A DNA stretch of 64,000 bases from positions 1-64,000 of the forward strand of contig NZ_BCXD01000001.1 of the NCBI RefSeq assembly GCF_001894925.1, written 5' to 3'. This DNA is from Rhodococcus rhodnii NBRC 100604. Its GTDB lineage: Bacteria > Actinomycetota > Actinomycetes > Mycobacteriales > Mycobacteriaceae. Every line of letters starts with the position of its first letter. Position 1 is the first letter of the stretch. The notes beneath the pieces were generated by a model. That model did not search any database. It was not told where the DNA came from and was given only the letters and a program-made list of their open reading frames with translations. A program made the position numbers and the translations under genes. Of this stretch, positions 55,250-64,000 are shown piece after piece.

Positions 55250-55284
55250 CACTGGGCCCCTGCCTCTCCGGCAGGGGCCCAGTG
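55250..55284 (+). terminator. Terminator hairpin after the secreted-protein gene
   Basis: CACTGGGCCCCTGC and its exact complement flank a seven-base loop, 14 bases after the stop codon. CCCAGTGCGTT is repeated directly downstream (to 55311), suggesting a duplicated arm. Confidence 0.75.
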
Positions 55285-55342
55285 CGTTCTCCGGGAGGGA
55301 CCCAGTGCGTTTCGAGGACACTCACCGCGGGTAGACGCGAGC

Positions 55343-55633
55343 ATGGCCGACGAGAACTCGCTGCTGTCCATCCGCTCACGCGGATCGATCCTGTCCATCG
55401 GCTCGGTCGGATCGATCCTCTCGATCGGGTCGACGGGCTCGATCCTGTCGATCGGATCGGTCGGCTCGTTCGGTTCGCTCTTCAGCACAGCGTCGTTCGC
55501 GAGCGGGCTGTCGATGTTCTCGGCGTTGTCCTTGCGTTCGCTCTTCGCGTGGCGCGGCGTCCGGTCGATCCCGACGGACCGGCCCGAGATCACCGTCGTC
55601 GCAGCCGACGACGTCGAACACGTGCAGTCCTGA
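55343..55633 (+). CDS. Gly-Ser-Ile repeat protein of unknown function
   Basis: A 96-residue protein. Residues about 12-43 are built from a ten-residue repeat, GSILSIGS(V/T)G, present three times and then decaying to GSFGSLFSTASFASG. Every fifth or so position is Ser and every second hydrophobic, a beta-solenoid-like pattern. The C-terminus (FAWRGVRSIPTDRPEITVVAADDVEHVQS) is ordinary. The repeat is also a 30-bp DNA tandem repeat. No signal peptide or membrane helix. I do not know its function; third-base GC supports coding. The ribosome binding site is weak. Confidence 0.65.
   Translation: MADENSLLSIRSRGSILSIGSVGSILSIGSTGSILSIGSVGSFGSLFSTASFASGLSMFSALSLRSLFAWRGVRSIPTDRPEITVVAADDVEHVQS
55370..55475 (+). 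repeat. 30-bp tandem repeat in the Gly-Ser repeat gene
   Basis: About three imperfect copies of a 30-bp unit (GGATCGATCCTGTCSATCGG followed by a ten-base variable end). Confidence 0.7.
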
Positions 55634-55686
55634 CGGCTTCTCGCCGCGACGGTCGCGTACTCGGCCGTCGCCGGCCGAGCAGCCCC

Positions 55687-56445
55687 TCACCACTGCCCGT
55701 AGTCGGCCTTCAGGATCGAGTTGCGGTCGATGCCGATGCCGTCGACGGACTGTTCGTCGATCTCGAACTGATGCAGGTGCGCGTGGGGGTTGACGTAGCC
55801 CTCGGGCGTGCCCCAGTCGTGCTGCCAGTAGTACGTTCCCAGCCCTGCCGCGACGGCGAGGTCGATCGTCGGCGAGTTGCCGTAGACGCCGACGCGCTCG
55901 CGCCCGATCACCGACTGCCAGCCGAGCAGGTAGGGCGCGATCATCGTCGCGAACTGGACTGCGTCGGGGTTGTCGTCGATCGACGCGTAGATCGGGGCGT
56001 GTGCCGGTCCCCCGGCTTCCTCGTGCAGCTGCAACCCGCGCCGGCCGTGCTTCACCCCGGCCTCGAAACCACCCTTCCAGTCCGCGGTCTCGGCCTTGCC
56101 GTACTGGTAGCACGACACGACGGCGAGTCCCGCGGCCTGTAGCGCCTGCGCCTCGTCGGCCAGCATGGGCTTGCCGGCCATCCATTCGGCGCCGGGCCTG
56201 CGATCGGAGACGTACCGGATGGCTCCGGCGAATCCCGCCGCGGCGATCGACCCTGCCGAGGGCACCCCCGCCGAGTAGTCGATGAGCGTGCCGAGCGACT
56301 GCGCGGACGCCGTCGCGGTGGTCGCGGCGAAGCCCCCGAGTCCGGCGAGCGCCGTCCCCGCGGCGGCGTAGCGGAACAGATCGCGGCGTGACAACTGCAC
56401 TGGGAACTCCCGGAACGCTGAATCGATGGTCGCCTCGGATTCCAT
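55687..56445 (-). CDS. Tat-exported DUF1906 (glycoside-hydrolase-like) protein, Rv2525c-like
   Basis: A 252-residue protein. The twin-arginine signal SRRDLFRYAAAGTALAGLGGF (RR at 20-21) ends near TASA-Q (residue 48). The mature TIM-barrel DUF1906 domain has TLIDYSAGVPSAGSIAAAGFAGAIRYVS, ADEAQALQAAGLAVVSCYQYG, YASIDDNPD (acidic pair) and VGVYGNSPTIDLAVAAGL. Its mycobacterial relative Rv2525c is a Tat substrate at the cell surface. Peptidoglycan or glycan hydrolysis is possible but unproven. ATG 56445 is the start. Confidence 0.88.
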   Translation of the reverse strand: MESEATIDSAFREFPVQLSRRDLFRYAAAGTALAGLGGFAATTATASAQSLGTLIDYSAGVPSAGSIAAAGFAGAIRYVSDRRPGAEWMAGKPMLADEAQALQAAGLAVVSCYQYGKAETADWKGGFEAGVKHGRRGLQLHEEAGGPAHAPIYASIDDNPDAVQFATMIAPYLLGWQSVIGRERVGVYGNSPTIDLAVAAGLGTYYWQHDWGTPEGYVNPHAHLHQFEIDEQSVDGIGIDRNSILKADYGQW

Positions 56446-56519
56446 CACAGCACACGCGCCCCGTGGGCCGCTTCCGTCACGTCGGCCACCGACTTGCATC
56501 ACATCACTTGCGGGAGGAC

Positions 56520-57527
56520 CTATTTCGGCTCGAGCGAGGTGAAGAAACCCGGCTCGATCTCGACGTCCTCGACGACCCGCGTCGTCGTGCGCACCCCGAG
56601 CCCGTGCTCCTTGAACAGCTCGCACAGCCGGTCGCCGTCGATGAGGTCGACCGGTGGTGCGCCGTCGCGCTTGGCCTCGGCGCGGGCGTCACCGGTGAAC
56701 GTTCCCGTCGTGATCAGCAGTCCCTTGTCGCCGCGGCCGGACATCGCGCCACGGAAGTCGCGGACCGCCCGCGCCTCGACGCTTCCGGCGAAGCGGCGGC
56801 ACTGGAAGAACACCGGAAAGCTCAGCAACGACACCTGATAGAGCCCCAGCCCTTCGACGTCGCCGTCGGCGCCTCGCGCCGTCACCGTGGCGCTCGAGAA
56901 TCCGGCTTCGCGTAGCAACCGCTGGATCAGCCGCTCGAACGCGTCGGGCGACATCCGCAGGACGGTGTCGAGCAGCCGGTCCTTCCAGTCCACGTCGTTC
57001 TCTGCCTCGGCGATCTCCGCGTCGGGCTCCGACGTGTCGGGATCGTGTACATCGGTGTCGTGCACATCGGTGTCGTGCACATCGGACTCGTGCGTATCGA
57101 GTCGCGGCGCACCTGCGGCGACCGACCCGTTCGTTCCCCGCGACTGCTCGTGCGCACGTCGCGACGCCGCCCGCGCGGACTTGCGGGCGGCGTTGCGCTT
57201 GCGATTCTCGGCCGAGAACTCGGCGTGGAGCGGACGGATCCGATCCTCGGTGACCTCGCGACCCTGCTCCGTCACGCTCCACACGCCACGCCGGCTGTTG
57301 GTGAGCAGACCCATCCCCTTGAGGTAGGTGCGCGCCCACGCGAGCCGATACTCGATCTCCGTGCTGGGTCCGTCCCCGTGCAGTACGGCCTGGACCTCCG
57401 AGGAGAGCCCTTCCCGCTCGATCACCGCACTGTCGAGTTCGTCGTTCGACGCCGAACCGCCGAGCGCGATCGCCGCCTGCAGTGCCGGCCAGAGCAGGTC
57501 CACGTACTGAGGAACGTGCACAGTCAT
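56520..57527 (-). CDS. Mrr-like restriction endonuclease with altered catalytic motif
   Basis: A 335-residue protein. An Mrr N-domain (winged helix, about 1-95: YRLAWARTYLKGMGLLTNSRRGVWSVTEQG) is joined by a charged linker with His/Asp repeats (DVHDTDVHDTDVHDPD, about 149-164) to an Mrr catalytic domain (about 195-335). The PD-(D/E)xK core usually reads DGG-I-D-G...QCKR. Here it is DGDVEG (Glu225) and FFQCRRF (Gln242, Arg244), so the usual Asp and Lys are Glu and Arg. Mrr proteins cut methylated DNA. The substitutions may weaken or abolish cutting. ATG 57527 or ATG 57539. Confidence 0.8.
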   Translation of the reverse strand: MTVHVPQYVDLLWPALQAAIALGGSASNDELDSAVIEREGLSSEVQAVLHGDGPSTEIEYRLAWARTYLKGMGLLTNSRRGVWSVTEQGREVTEDRIRPLHAEFSAENRKRNAARKSARAASRRAHEQSRGTNGSVAAGAPRLDTHESDVHDTDVHDTDVHDPDTSEPDAEIAEAENDVDWKDRLLDTVLRMSPDAFERLIQRLLREAGFSSATVTARGADGDVEGLGLYQVSLLSFPVFFQCRRFAGSVEARAVRDFRGAMSGRGDKGLLITTGTFTGDARAEAKRDGAPPVDLIDGDRLCELFKEHGLGVRTTTRVVEDVEIEPGFFTSLEPK

Positions 57528-57570
57528 GCCCGACAGCATGCCCGAGCCGCCGCGGGCGGCTCGAACTGGC

Positions 57571-58098
57571 TCACTCCGACGTGACCTCGAAATCGACGCG
57601 GTTGGGGTCGACATCGGAGTCGTCGGGGTTGCCTTCGGAGCTGACGTCGAGCCGGTCCTCGGAGATGCCCTCCTCGACGAGCTTGCTCTTGACGGCCTCA
57701 CCCCGCTCCTGCGCGAGATCGTCCGCCGCGCTCGAGTCCTCGTCCATCGCGTAGGCCTTGATCTCGAGCTTGTCCTCGTTGGTCTCGAGGGCGGCGGCGA
57801 CCGCGGTGAGCGTCGCGTTCTGGAGCGTGCCCAGTTCGGCGCTGTTGGCATCGAACGAGACCGGGGCCGCCCCGACCGCGCTGTTGATCGCGTCCTGGAC
57901 GGCGTTGCCCGCCTGCTCGGTCAGCGAGGTCACGGTGCTCTGCACCGCGTCGGTAGTGCTCTGGTCCTCGGCCGCTTCGGTCGTCGTGGTCTCCTGCGAG
58001 CCGGAATCGTCGTTCGTACACGCGGCGGCGCCGAGGGTGACGACCGCTGCGGCCGCCGCTGCAGCGGTGATGCGTCGAACGGTGGTCGTGCGCTTCAT
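57571..58098 (-). CDS. OmpA-like lipoprotein
   Basis: A 175-residue exported lipoprotein: MKR..., Ala/Val core, lipobox TLGAAAC (Cys27), then a Thr/Glu-rich linker. A compact OmpA/BON-like C-domain runs from about 75 to 175 (VSFDANSAELGTLQNATLTAVAAALETN, IKAYAMDEDSSAADDLAQERGEAVKSKLVEEGISEDRL, NRVDFEV). OmpA domains bind peptidoglycan; the family's NxxLSxxRAxxV motif is only partly kept (LAQERGEAV). ATG 58098 follows GAGGAGCTCC. Confidence 0.8.
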   Translation of the reverse strand: MKRTTTVRRITAAAAAAAVVTLGAAACTNDDSGSQETTTTEAAEDQSTTDAVQSTVTSLTEQAGNAVQDAINSAVGAAPVSFDANSAELGTLQNATLTAVAAALETNEDKLEIKAYAMDEDSSAADDLAQERGEAVKSKLVEEGISEDRLDVSSEGNPDDSDVDPNRVDFEVTSE

Positions 58099-58248
58099 GG
58101 GAGCTCCTCACGTCGTGGCCACTGGCAGATCGCGGCACTGCCCGGCGTCGTTCGCCTGCCTGTTCTCGTCGCCTCGAACATAGCGAGGACCGCGGTGACG
58201 ATGGGGTCGCTCGGGTGAGAGGGCACACGCGATGTCGGCACCCCGGAC

Positions 58249-58254
58249 TACCGT
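58249..58254 (+). promoter_or_regulatory. -10 box of a leaderless promoter for the second HTH_42 gene
   Basis: TACCGT is seven bases before ATG 58262; no ribosome binding site. Confidence 0.5.
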
Positions 58255-58261
58255 CGCGGTC

Positions 58262-59383
58262 ATGGCACTCGGAGTCTCCCGTCGTCGGGCGATCGCCTTC
58301 CGCGCTCGTGCGCAGCAACTCGACCGCGCGCCGGGGAGCAACGACGACTGCGCCCTGCTCGACGCCGGAGTGCAGGACACCGGACCCGACGGCGCACGGT
58401 GGGCACTGGTCGCCCGCGGCGCCGACGCGCTCGCGGCGACACCGGATGCACTCTCGCTCGCCTGGACGCTGCGCGGTGCCCCGCACGCCTACCGCACGCA
58501 CGATCTTCCGGCGATCGCAGCGGCGACCGCGCCCTTCTCCGATGCCGACGCGGCCAAGCGCATCTTCGACGCGAACCGGCCGCTGAAGCAGGCCGGCATC
58601 GGGACGTGTGACGCGCTGAGGGCTGTTGCCACCGAGATGCGCGACATCGTGCGGAGCCCGACCGTCAAGGGCGAACTGTCGCGGCAGCTCACCGAGCGCA
58701 TGCCCGAGCCGTATCGGCGGTACTGCAGACCGTGTGATGCCGTCCATCTGTACGAGCAGCCGTTCCGGCTCGCCGCTCTGCAGGCGGGCCTTCGCCTCCA
58801 GCCCGGCACCTCGCCCCCGGTCCTCGAGCGCATCCCGGGGATGCGTCCGCCCCTCTTCCATCACTCGGACGAGCCCGCCGACCCGCGGTTCGACGTCGTG
58901 CGCGCGACCCTTCGCTTCCACGGCCCCACCACGCCCGCGATGACCGCCCAGGTTCTCGACGCGCCGATTCGGGAGGTGAAGGAGCGGTGGCCGGACGACG
59001 CAGTGGAGGTGCGCGTCGAGGGCGAGCCGGCGTGGGTGCTGGAGCATGACGTCGACGAACTCGCGGGTGCCGAGCCGACGGACGACGTCCGATTGCTGAG
59101 TGCGTTCGACCCGCTCCTGCAGGCTCGCGATCGTGATCTGCTGCTCCCGGATCCGGCGGCCCGCGCGGCGCTGTGGCCACGCCTCGGCCGGCCGGGTGCG
59201 ATCACCGTGGGCGGCGAGATCGTCGCGACGTGGCGCCCGCGGACGTCGCGCGGCTCGCTCGCCGTTCGGGTGGCACCGCTGCGTGCACTCACCGCAGGGG
59301 AGCGCGCCGAGACGCAGGACTGGGCCGAACGCCTCGCCGAGTTCCGCGGGGTGACGCCGGGCGGTGCGGAGTTCTCCGACTGA
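58262..59383 (+). CDS. HTH_42 winged-helix protein, second family member
   Basis: A 373-residue protein of the same broad family as the gene at 2.1-3.2 kb but a different branch. Residues 1-60 carry ALGVSRRRAIAFRARAQQL and GVQDTGPDGARWALVARG (Gln followed by Asp, not QxQ). The middle has LTERMPEPYRRYCRPCDAVHLYEQPFRLAALQAGL with a Cys-x2-Cys, and the C-part has LSAFDPLLQARDRDLLLPDPAARAALWPRLGRPGAITVGGEIVATWRP. DNA binding or glycosylase activity is inferred from the family only. The Cys pair may bind metal. Confidence 0.8.
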   Translation: MALGVSRRRAIAFRARAQQLDRAPGSNDDCALLDAGVQDTGPDGARWALVARGADALAATPDALSLAWTLRGAPHAYRTHDLPAIAAATAPFSDADAAKRIFDANRPLKQAGIGTCDALRAVATEMRDIVRSPTVKGELSRQLTERMPEPYRRYCRPCDAVHLYEQPFRLAALQAGLRLQPGTSPPVLERIPGMRPPLFHHSDEPADPRFDVVRATLRFHGPTTPAMTAQVLDAPIREVKERWPDDAVEVRVEGEPAWVLEHDVDELAGAEPTDDVRLLSAFDPLLQARDRDLLLPDPAARAALWPRLGRPGAITVGGEIVATWRPRTSRGSLAVRVAPLRALTAGERAETQDWAERLAEFRGVTPGGAEFSD

Positions 59384-59389
59384 CGGCGG

Positions 59390-60139
59390 CTACGCCAGCG
59401 ACAGGTGCCAGACGGTGGCGGCCGCGAGTGCGCCGAGGCCGTTGAAGGCCCAATGGAGGCCGATGGGGGCGATGAGGCTGCCGGTGTGATGCCGCAGCCA
59501 GGTGAAGACGACGCCGGCGATCGAGGTCGCGATCACGGCGAGGCCGATCCCGGCGACCTGCCCCCAGACGCCGCCGCCGAACAGGGACAGCAGGCCGGCG
59601 TTGCCCGCGGTCAGGCCCATCGACGACGCGATGTGCCACATGCCGAACAGCAGCGAGCCCGCGACGAAGATCCCGCGGGCGCCGTACAGCCGCTGCAGCG
59701 ATCCGTGCAGCGCGCCGCGGAACGCGAGTTCCTCGGGGATCACGGTCTGCAGCGGGATCACGATCATCGACGCCACGAGCGCACCGGAGATCGTGGCGTA
59801 ACGGTCGGCGAGGAAGAACTGCCGCGTGAACGGCAGTGCGGCGCCGATCGCGATCACCGCGGTCACCGCCGCGACGGCGGCGAGTGCGTACAGCGTGCCC
59901 TTCTTCAGATGCCGGGGCGAGAGGCCGAGTTCCGACCACGCCATTCCGCGGCGGCGCATGAGCACGAGCAGGACCGCCGCAGCGATCGGCACGGTGGCGA
60001 CGCTCGCCCACGTCGTCGTGAAGTGCGCGACGAGATTGGTGCCCACGAGGACGGCCACGACGACCGCGACGTCGACGTACGCCGTCGTTCGCGAGAATCG
60101 CGCCGTCTCGGGTGGAGCGCTTGCTGTTGCAGCAGTCAT
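59390..60139 (-). CDS. CPBP-family intramembrane metalloprotease (CAAX protease-like)
   Basis: A 249-residue protein with about eight hydrophobic helices. The Abi/CPBP motifs are complete: Glu136-Glu137-xxx-Arg141 in IPEELAFRGAL, FGMWH with His169, and LHWAFNGLGAL near the C-terminus. Bacterial members cleave membrane proteins or confer self-immunity; the target is unknown. It ends seven bases from the convergent HTH_42 gene. Confidence 0.9.
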   Translation of the reverse strand: MTAATASAPPETARFSRTTAYVDVAVVVAVLVGTNLVAHFTTTWASVATVPIAAAVLLVLMRRRGMAWSELGLSPRHLKKGTLYALAAVAAVTAVIAIGAALPFTRQFFLADRYATISGALVASMIVIPLQTVIPEELAFRGALHGSLQRLYGARGIFVAGSLLFGMWHIASSMGLTAGNAGLLSLFGGGVWGQVAGIGLAVIATSIAGVVFTWLRHHTGSLIAPIGLHWAFNGLGALAAATVWHLSLA

Positions 60140-60182
60140 CGAGAGACGAGTCTACGGAGAATCACGGTCGGAGGATGTGAAG

Positions 60183-60226
60183 CGAGCCACGCGACCCTAC
60201 TCACCGAGCCACGCGACCCTACTCAC
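60183..60226 (+). repeat. 22-bp perfect tandem duplication upstream of fumarase
   Basis: CGAGCCACGCGACCCTACTCAC occurs twice with no gap (60183-60204, 60205-60226), about 85 bases before the fumarase start. It may duplicate a promoter element or operator. Confidence 0.85.
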
Positions 60227-60309
60227 GGGTACGGGACCTGCGCGCATCGGAAAAACCGCCCAGTCTAGCCTGAAACGGACCCGACGAAACAGGCTTACAG
60301 GAGTACGAG

Positions 60310-62007
<1,698 letters not shown>

Positions 62008-62018
62008 AGCCCGGCACG

Positions 62019-62066
62019 GACGACGGCGCCGCCGCTTCCTTCGAGGGAAGCGGCGGCGCCGTCGTC
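62019..62066. terminator. Bidirectional terminator after fumarase
   Basis: GACGACGGCGCCGCCGCTTCC (21 bases, shown in part as GACGACGGCGCC at 62019) pairs perfectly with 62046-62066 around a six-base TTCGAG loop. It separates convergent fumarase and the small membrane gene. Confidence 0.85.
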
Positions 62067-62102
62067 ATGAGCGGGAGTCGGTGCCGGATCGGTGACGGGA
62101 GG

Positions 62103-62510
62103 TCAGTGCCAGATGACGGCGACGAGGATGTTCACGATCGCGAGGATGCCGACGGCGTGGACGAGCATCGGTGCGACGGCGACGGGCGCCGCAGTCGCAG
62201 TCGCGGCCGTCCCGCCCGAGCCGGGGGCAGGCGTCGTCGCCTTGTTCTGCTTGGCGCGCGCCACCTCGGCGAGCGCGACGACGATCAGCGAGATCAGCAG
62301 CTTCACACCGATCTTGATGTGGTTGTAGTCCTTGTCGAGCGCAGCCTCACCGAGGCCGACCAGGAACAGGCCGCTCAGGAACTGGATGCGTGCGCCCCAC
62401 ACGATCACCTCGGTGACTCGGGGGGTTTTCAGGACCGCGAAGTAACCGCCGACGAGGGCCGCGAGGCCGAGCATGTGGACCACGACCAGCAAGCTGTACA
62501 AAAAGGACAT
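62103..62510 (-). CDS. Small four-helix membrane protein
   Basis: A 135-residue protein: FLYSLLVVVHMLGLAALVGGYFAV, IQFLSGLFLVGLGEAA, HIKIGVKLLISLIVVALAEVARAKQ, a Pro/Gly/Ala-Thr linker, and APMLVHAVGILAIVNILVAVIW. His residues in the first and third helices (VVHML, NHIK) recall small cytochrome-like membrane proteins, but no heme motif is certain. ATG 62510 has TAGAGT six bases upstream. Function unknown. Confidence 0.75.
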   Translation of the reverse strand: MSFLYSLLVVVHMLGLAALVGGYFAVLKTPRVTEVIVWGARIQFLSGLFLVGLGEAALDKDYNHIKIGVKLLISLIVVALAEVARAKQNKATTPAPGSGGTAATATAAPVAVAPMLVHAVGILAIVNILVAVIWH

Positions 62511-62516
62511 GGTGTC

Positions 62517-62522
62517 ACTCTA
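62517..62522 (-). promoter_or_regulatory. -10 box of a leaderless promoter for the small membrane protein
   Basis: Reverse-strand TAGAGT is six bases before ATG 62510. Confidence 0.5.
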
Positions 62523-62553
62523 CCTGCGTCTACTACAGACTACGTAGTTCGTG

Positions 62554-63135
62554 TCACCCAATGGTCGTCGTGTCCACGATTCCAGCGTCCGCCGCGGCGG
62601 CGCGATACCAGTGGCCGAGGGAGGCGACCGTCTCGTGCGCATTCAGGCCGCTCGGGTTCGGGAGCAGCCAGAGCGCCGCGTTCTCGAACGGCTCGGCCGC
62701 ACGTCCGAGCACCGCGTCACGCACACCGAACGCCGTGCGGTAGGCCGTGATGCCGAGAATCGCGACCACCGACGGCGAGATCCGGCGCACGGTCTCGTGC
62801 AGTTCCGCACGACCTGCCCGGAGTTCGTCCTTCGTGAGTTCGTCCGCGCGTGCCGTCGCGCGCCGCACCAGATTCGTGATCCCGATCCCCCGCTCGGTGA
62901 GGGCGCGCGCGTCGTCGTCCGACATGCCCCGGGACGCGTCGATGGGACGGTCGACGATGCCCGCGGCTGCGAGCGCCGGATAGAAGCGATTGCCGGGCCG
63001 CGCGAAGTGGGCTCCTACGGCCGCCGTCCAGAGGCCCGGATTGATGCCGACGAACAGCAACCGGCATCGTGGCCCGACGAGATCGTGAATCTCCGCGTCG
63101 CGGTAGGCCTCGAGTTCGGCGCGCGTGAATCCCAT
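62554..63135 (-). CDS. mug: G/U mismatch-specific DNA glycosylase, Mug/TDG-like
   Basis: A 193-residue protein of the Mug family (UDG family 2). Motif 1 is LLFVGINPGLWTAAVGAHFARPGNRFYPAL (about 26-55), with the NPG sequence and catalytic-site Asn. Motif 2 is LLPNPSGLNAHE near 157-168. It removes uracil or thymine from G mismatches. ATG 63135 is the start. With udgB and tagA it is the third base-excision glycosylase type in the window. Confidence 0.92.
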   Translation of the reverse strand: MGFTRAELEAYRDAEIHDLVGPRCRLLFVGINPGLWTAAVGAHFARPGNRFYPALAAAGIVDRPIDASRGMSDDDARALTERGIGITNLVRRATARADELTKDELRAGRAELHETVRRISPSVVAILGITAYRTAFGVRDAVLGRAAEPFENAALWLLPNPSGLNAHETVASLGHWYRAAAADAGIVDTTTIG

Positions 63136-63167
63136 GCCGGGACCTTCTCACGCAGACGGCCTTCTCA

Positions 63168-63210
63168 CGCACGAGAGGCCCGGACCTCGCGGGTCCGGGC
63201 CTCTCGTGCG
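63168..63210 (-). terminator. Terminator of the mycolyltransferase gene
   Basis: CGCACGAGAGGCCCGGACC (63168-63186) pairs perfectly with 63192-63210 around a five-base loop. It begins about ten bases after the mycolyltransferase stop, upstream of mug on the same strand, insulating mug. Confidence 0.8.
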
Positions 63211-63220
63211 AAGGAAACGG

Positions 63221-64000
63221 TCAGACGCCGAGCGAGGGCGCGAGCGTTCCGAACCAGGCTTCCTTGAGGCGGTCCTGCCAGTAGTTCCACCAGTGGATGC
63301 CGTCGGCGCTGATGTGCGTCTGGACGCGAGCACCGGCCGCCTGCGCGGCGGGAACGAACAGGCCGCTGCTGATGCCGGACGCCATCTCGAGCGGAACCAT
63401 CTGTGCGAACCACACGGGGTCGAACTCGGCGCTGAGCGGGTTCACCGACGGGTCGCTGGTCGGCGAGCCGCCGCCGGCCGAGATGTAGACGCCCTTGCCG
63501 CGCAGGTTGCCGACGTTCGCGAGCGGATCGTTCGCGAGCCACCGACCGGCGGGCCACACGCCCCACATGTTGAACGGGTTGCCGCCCATCTCGGCGACGG
63601 AGAGCTGAATGCCCTGCGCGAAGCCGGGAGTCGCGGCGGTCGGGTAACCGCTGAACGACGCGACCGCGTTGTACATGTCGGGGTGCTTGGCCGCGAGGGT
63701 CAGCGCCGACGTACCGCTCATCGACAGGCCCGCGATGGCGTTGTTGACGCCGTCGCTGCCGAACTCCGCTGCCATGACGCCCGGGAGCTCGCGCGTCAGG
63801 AAGGTTTCCCACATCTGCCGGCCGAGGTGCGGGTCGTCCCGCTGCCAGTCGGTGTAGAAGGAGCCGCCGCCACCGAACGGGATCGCGACGTTGACGTGCT
63901 TGTCGGCGAAGAACACCTCGACATCGGTGTTGATGAGCCACCCGTTGTCGTTGTCGGGGGCACGCAGCCCGTCGAGCAGATAGAGGGTGGGGGCCGGCCC
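63221..64000 (-). CDS. Trehalose mycolyltransferase (antigen 85/Cmt type), C-terminal part (runs off window)
   Basis: The reverse strand is open from the window edge to TGA 63221, giving 259 residues of an alpha/beta-hydrolase esterase: PTLYLLDGLRAPDNDNGW, PFGGGGSFYTDWQ, nucleophile Ser in IAGLSMSGTSAL (about fragment residue 95), NPFNMWG, and the catalytic His in DGIHWWNYW. It transfers mycolic acids between trehalose and the cell-wall arabinogalactan, releasing trehalose that LpqY-SugABC would recover. The N-terminus with signal peptide lies outside. It is direct evidence for a mycolic-acid cell wall. Confidence 0.93.
   Translation of the reverse strand, partial: GPAPTLYLLDGLRAPDNDNGWLINTDVEVFFADKHVNVAIPFGGGGSFYTDWQRDDPHLGRQMWETFLTRELPGVMAAEFGSDGVNNAIAGLSMSGTSALTLAAKHPDMYNAVASFSGYPTAATPGFAQGIQLSVAEMGGNPFNMWGVWPAGRWLANDPLANVGNLRGKGVYISAGGGSPTSDPSVNPLSAEFDPVWFAQMVPLEMASGISSGLFVPAAQAAGARVQTHISADGIHWWNYWQDRLKEAWFGTLAPSLGV

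Overview
The window is about 64 kb of very GC-rich DNA from a mycolic-acid actinobacterium, most likely a Rhodococcus-type genus. It carries a mycolyltransferase, mycothiol (mshB), coenzyme F420 (fbiC), phosphatidylinositol mannoside (pimE-like, lpqW), methylglucose polysaccharide (gpgS) and alpha-glucan (glgC/glgM) genes. The order of many blocks matches, from memory, the Rv1157c to Rv1238 stretch of Mycobacterium tuberculosis. No rRNA, tRNA, CRISPR array, prophage or insertion sequence is visible, so this is core chromosome. The most notable events are gene decay and unusual regulatory or repeat structure, not an acquired island.

Layout. 1-3.2 kb: truncated oxidoreductase, LuxR-type regulator, a 37-residue membrane protein, and an HTH_42 protein. 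3.2-7.6 kb: trehalose importer operon lpqY-sugA-sugB-sugC, in which sugB is a pseudogene with an in-frame ochre codon and an internal in-frame deletion. 7.8-13.9 kb: YflT-like membrane protein, MgtE/CBS protein, DUF1003 protein, two secreted transglycosylase paralogues, and mrp. 14-18.2 kb: envelope-stress unit sigE-rseA-htrA-tatB, divergent from an O-methyltransferase. 18.2-26.7 kb: glgC/glgM, an rlmA-like methyltransferase, a DUF3117 protein, tagA (interrupted by an ochre codon), a DivIVA-domain protein, gpgS, folP2 and fadD6. 26.8-31.8 kb: two LOG proteins, divergent dapE/dapD, and an amino-acid permease. 31.8-37.4 kb: oxidoreductase, fadD36, rhomboid-like protein, LysR regulator with a divergent NTF2-like gene, and dapC. 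37.5-48.2 kb: hypothetical gene, fbiC, PH-domain pair, udgB, hemD-like gene, catalase, small membrane genes, and mshB. 48.2-55.2 kb: lpqW, typA, mutT2, a PCD-like protein, a pimE-like gene, and an Rv1157c-like secreted protein. 55.3-64 kb: Gly-Ser repeat protein, Tat-exported DUF1906 protein, Mrr-like protein, OmpA-like lipoprotein, second HTH_42 protein, CPBP protease, class I fumarase, membrane protein, mug-like glycosylase, and a truncated mycolyltransferase.

Genes work together in recognisable sets. lpqY-sugABC would recycle trehalose released by mycolyltransferases, and the sugB lesions probably disable it. sigE, its zinc-binding anti-sigma factor, the HtrA protease and TatB form a cell-envelope stress unit with a good ECF-type promoter. 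dapC, dapD and dapE feed diaminopimelate and lysine synthesis. Three to five DNA-repair glycosylases (tagA, udgB, mug, HTH_42 proteins) and mutT2 are scattered through the window.

Regulation. About a dozen genes have a TANNNT box six or seven bases before ATG or GTG, the signature of leaderless mRNAs. Several operons use four-base ATGA or GTGA overlaps. Strong inverted repeats close many convergent gene pairs, and two of these are near-identical dispersed palindromes that supply the stop codons of flanking genes.
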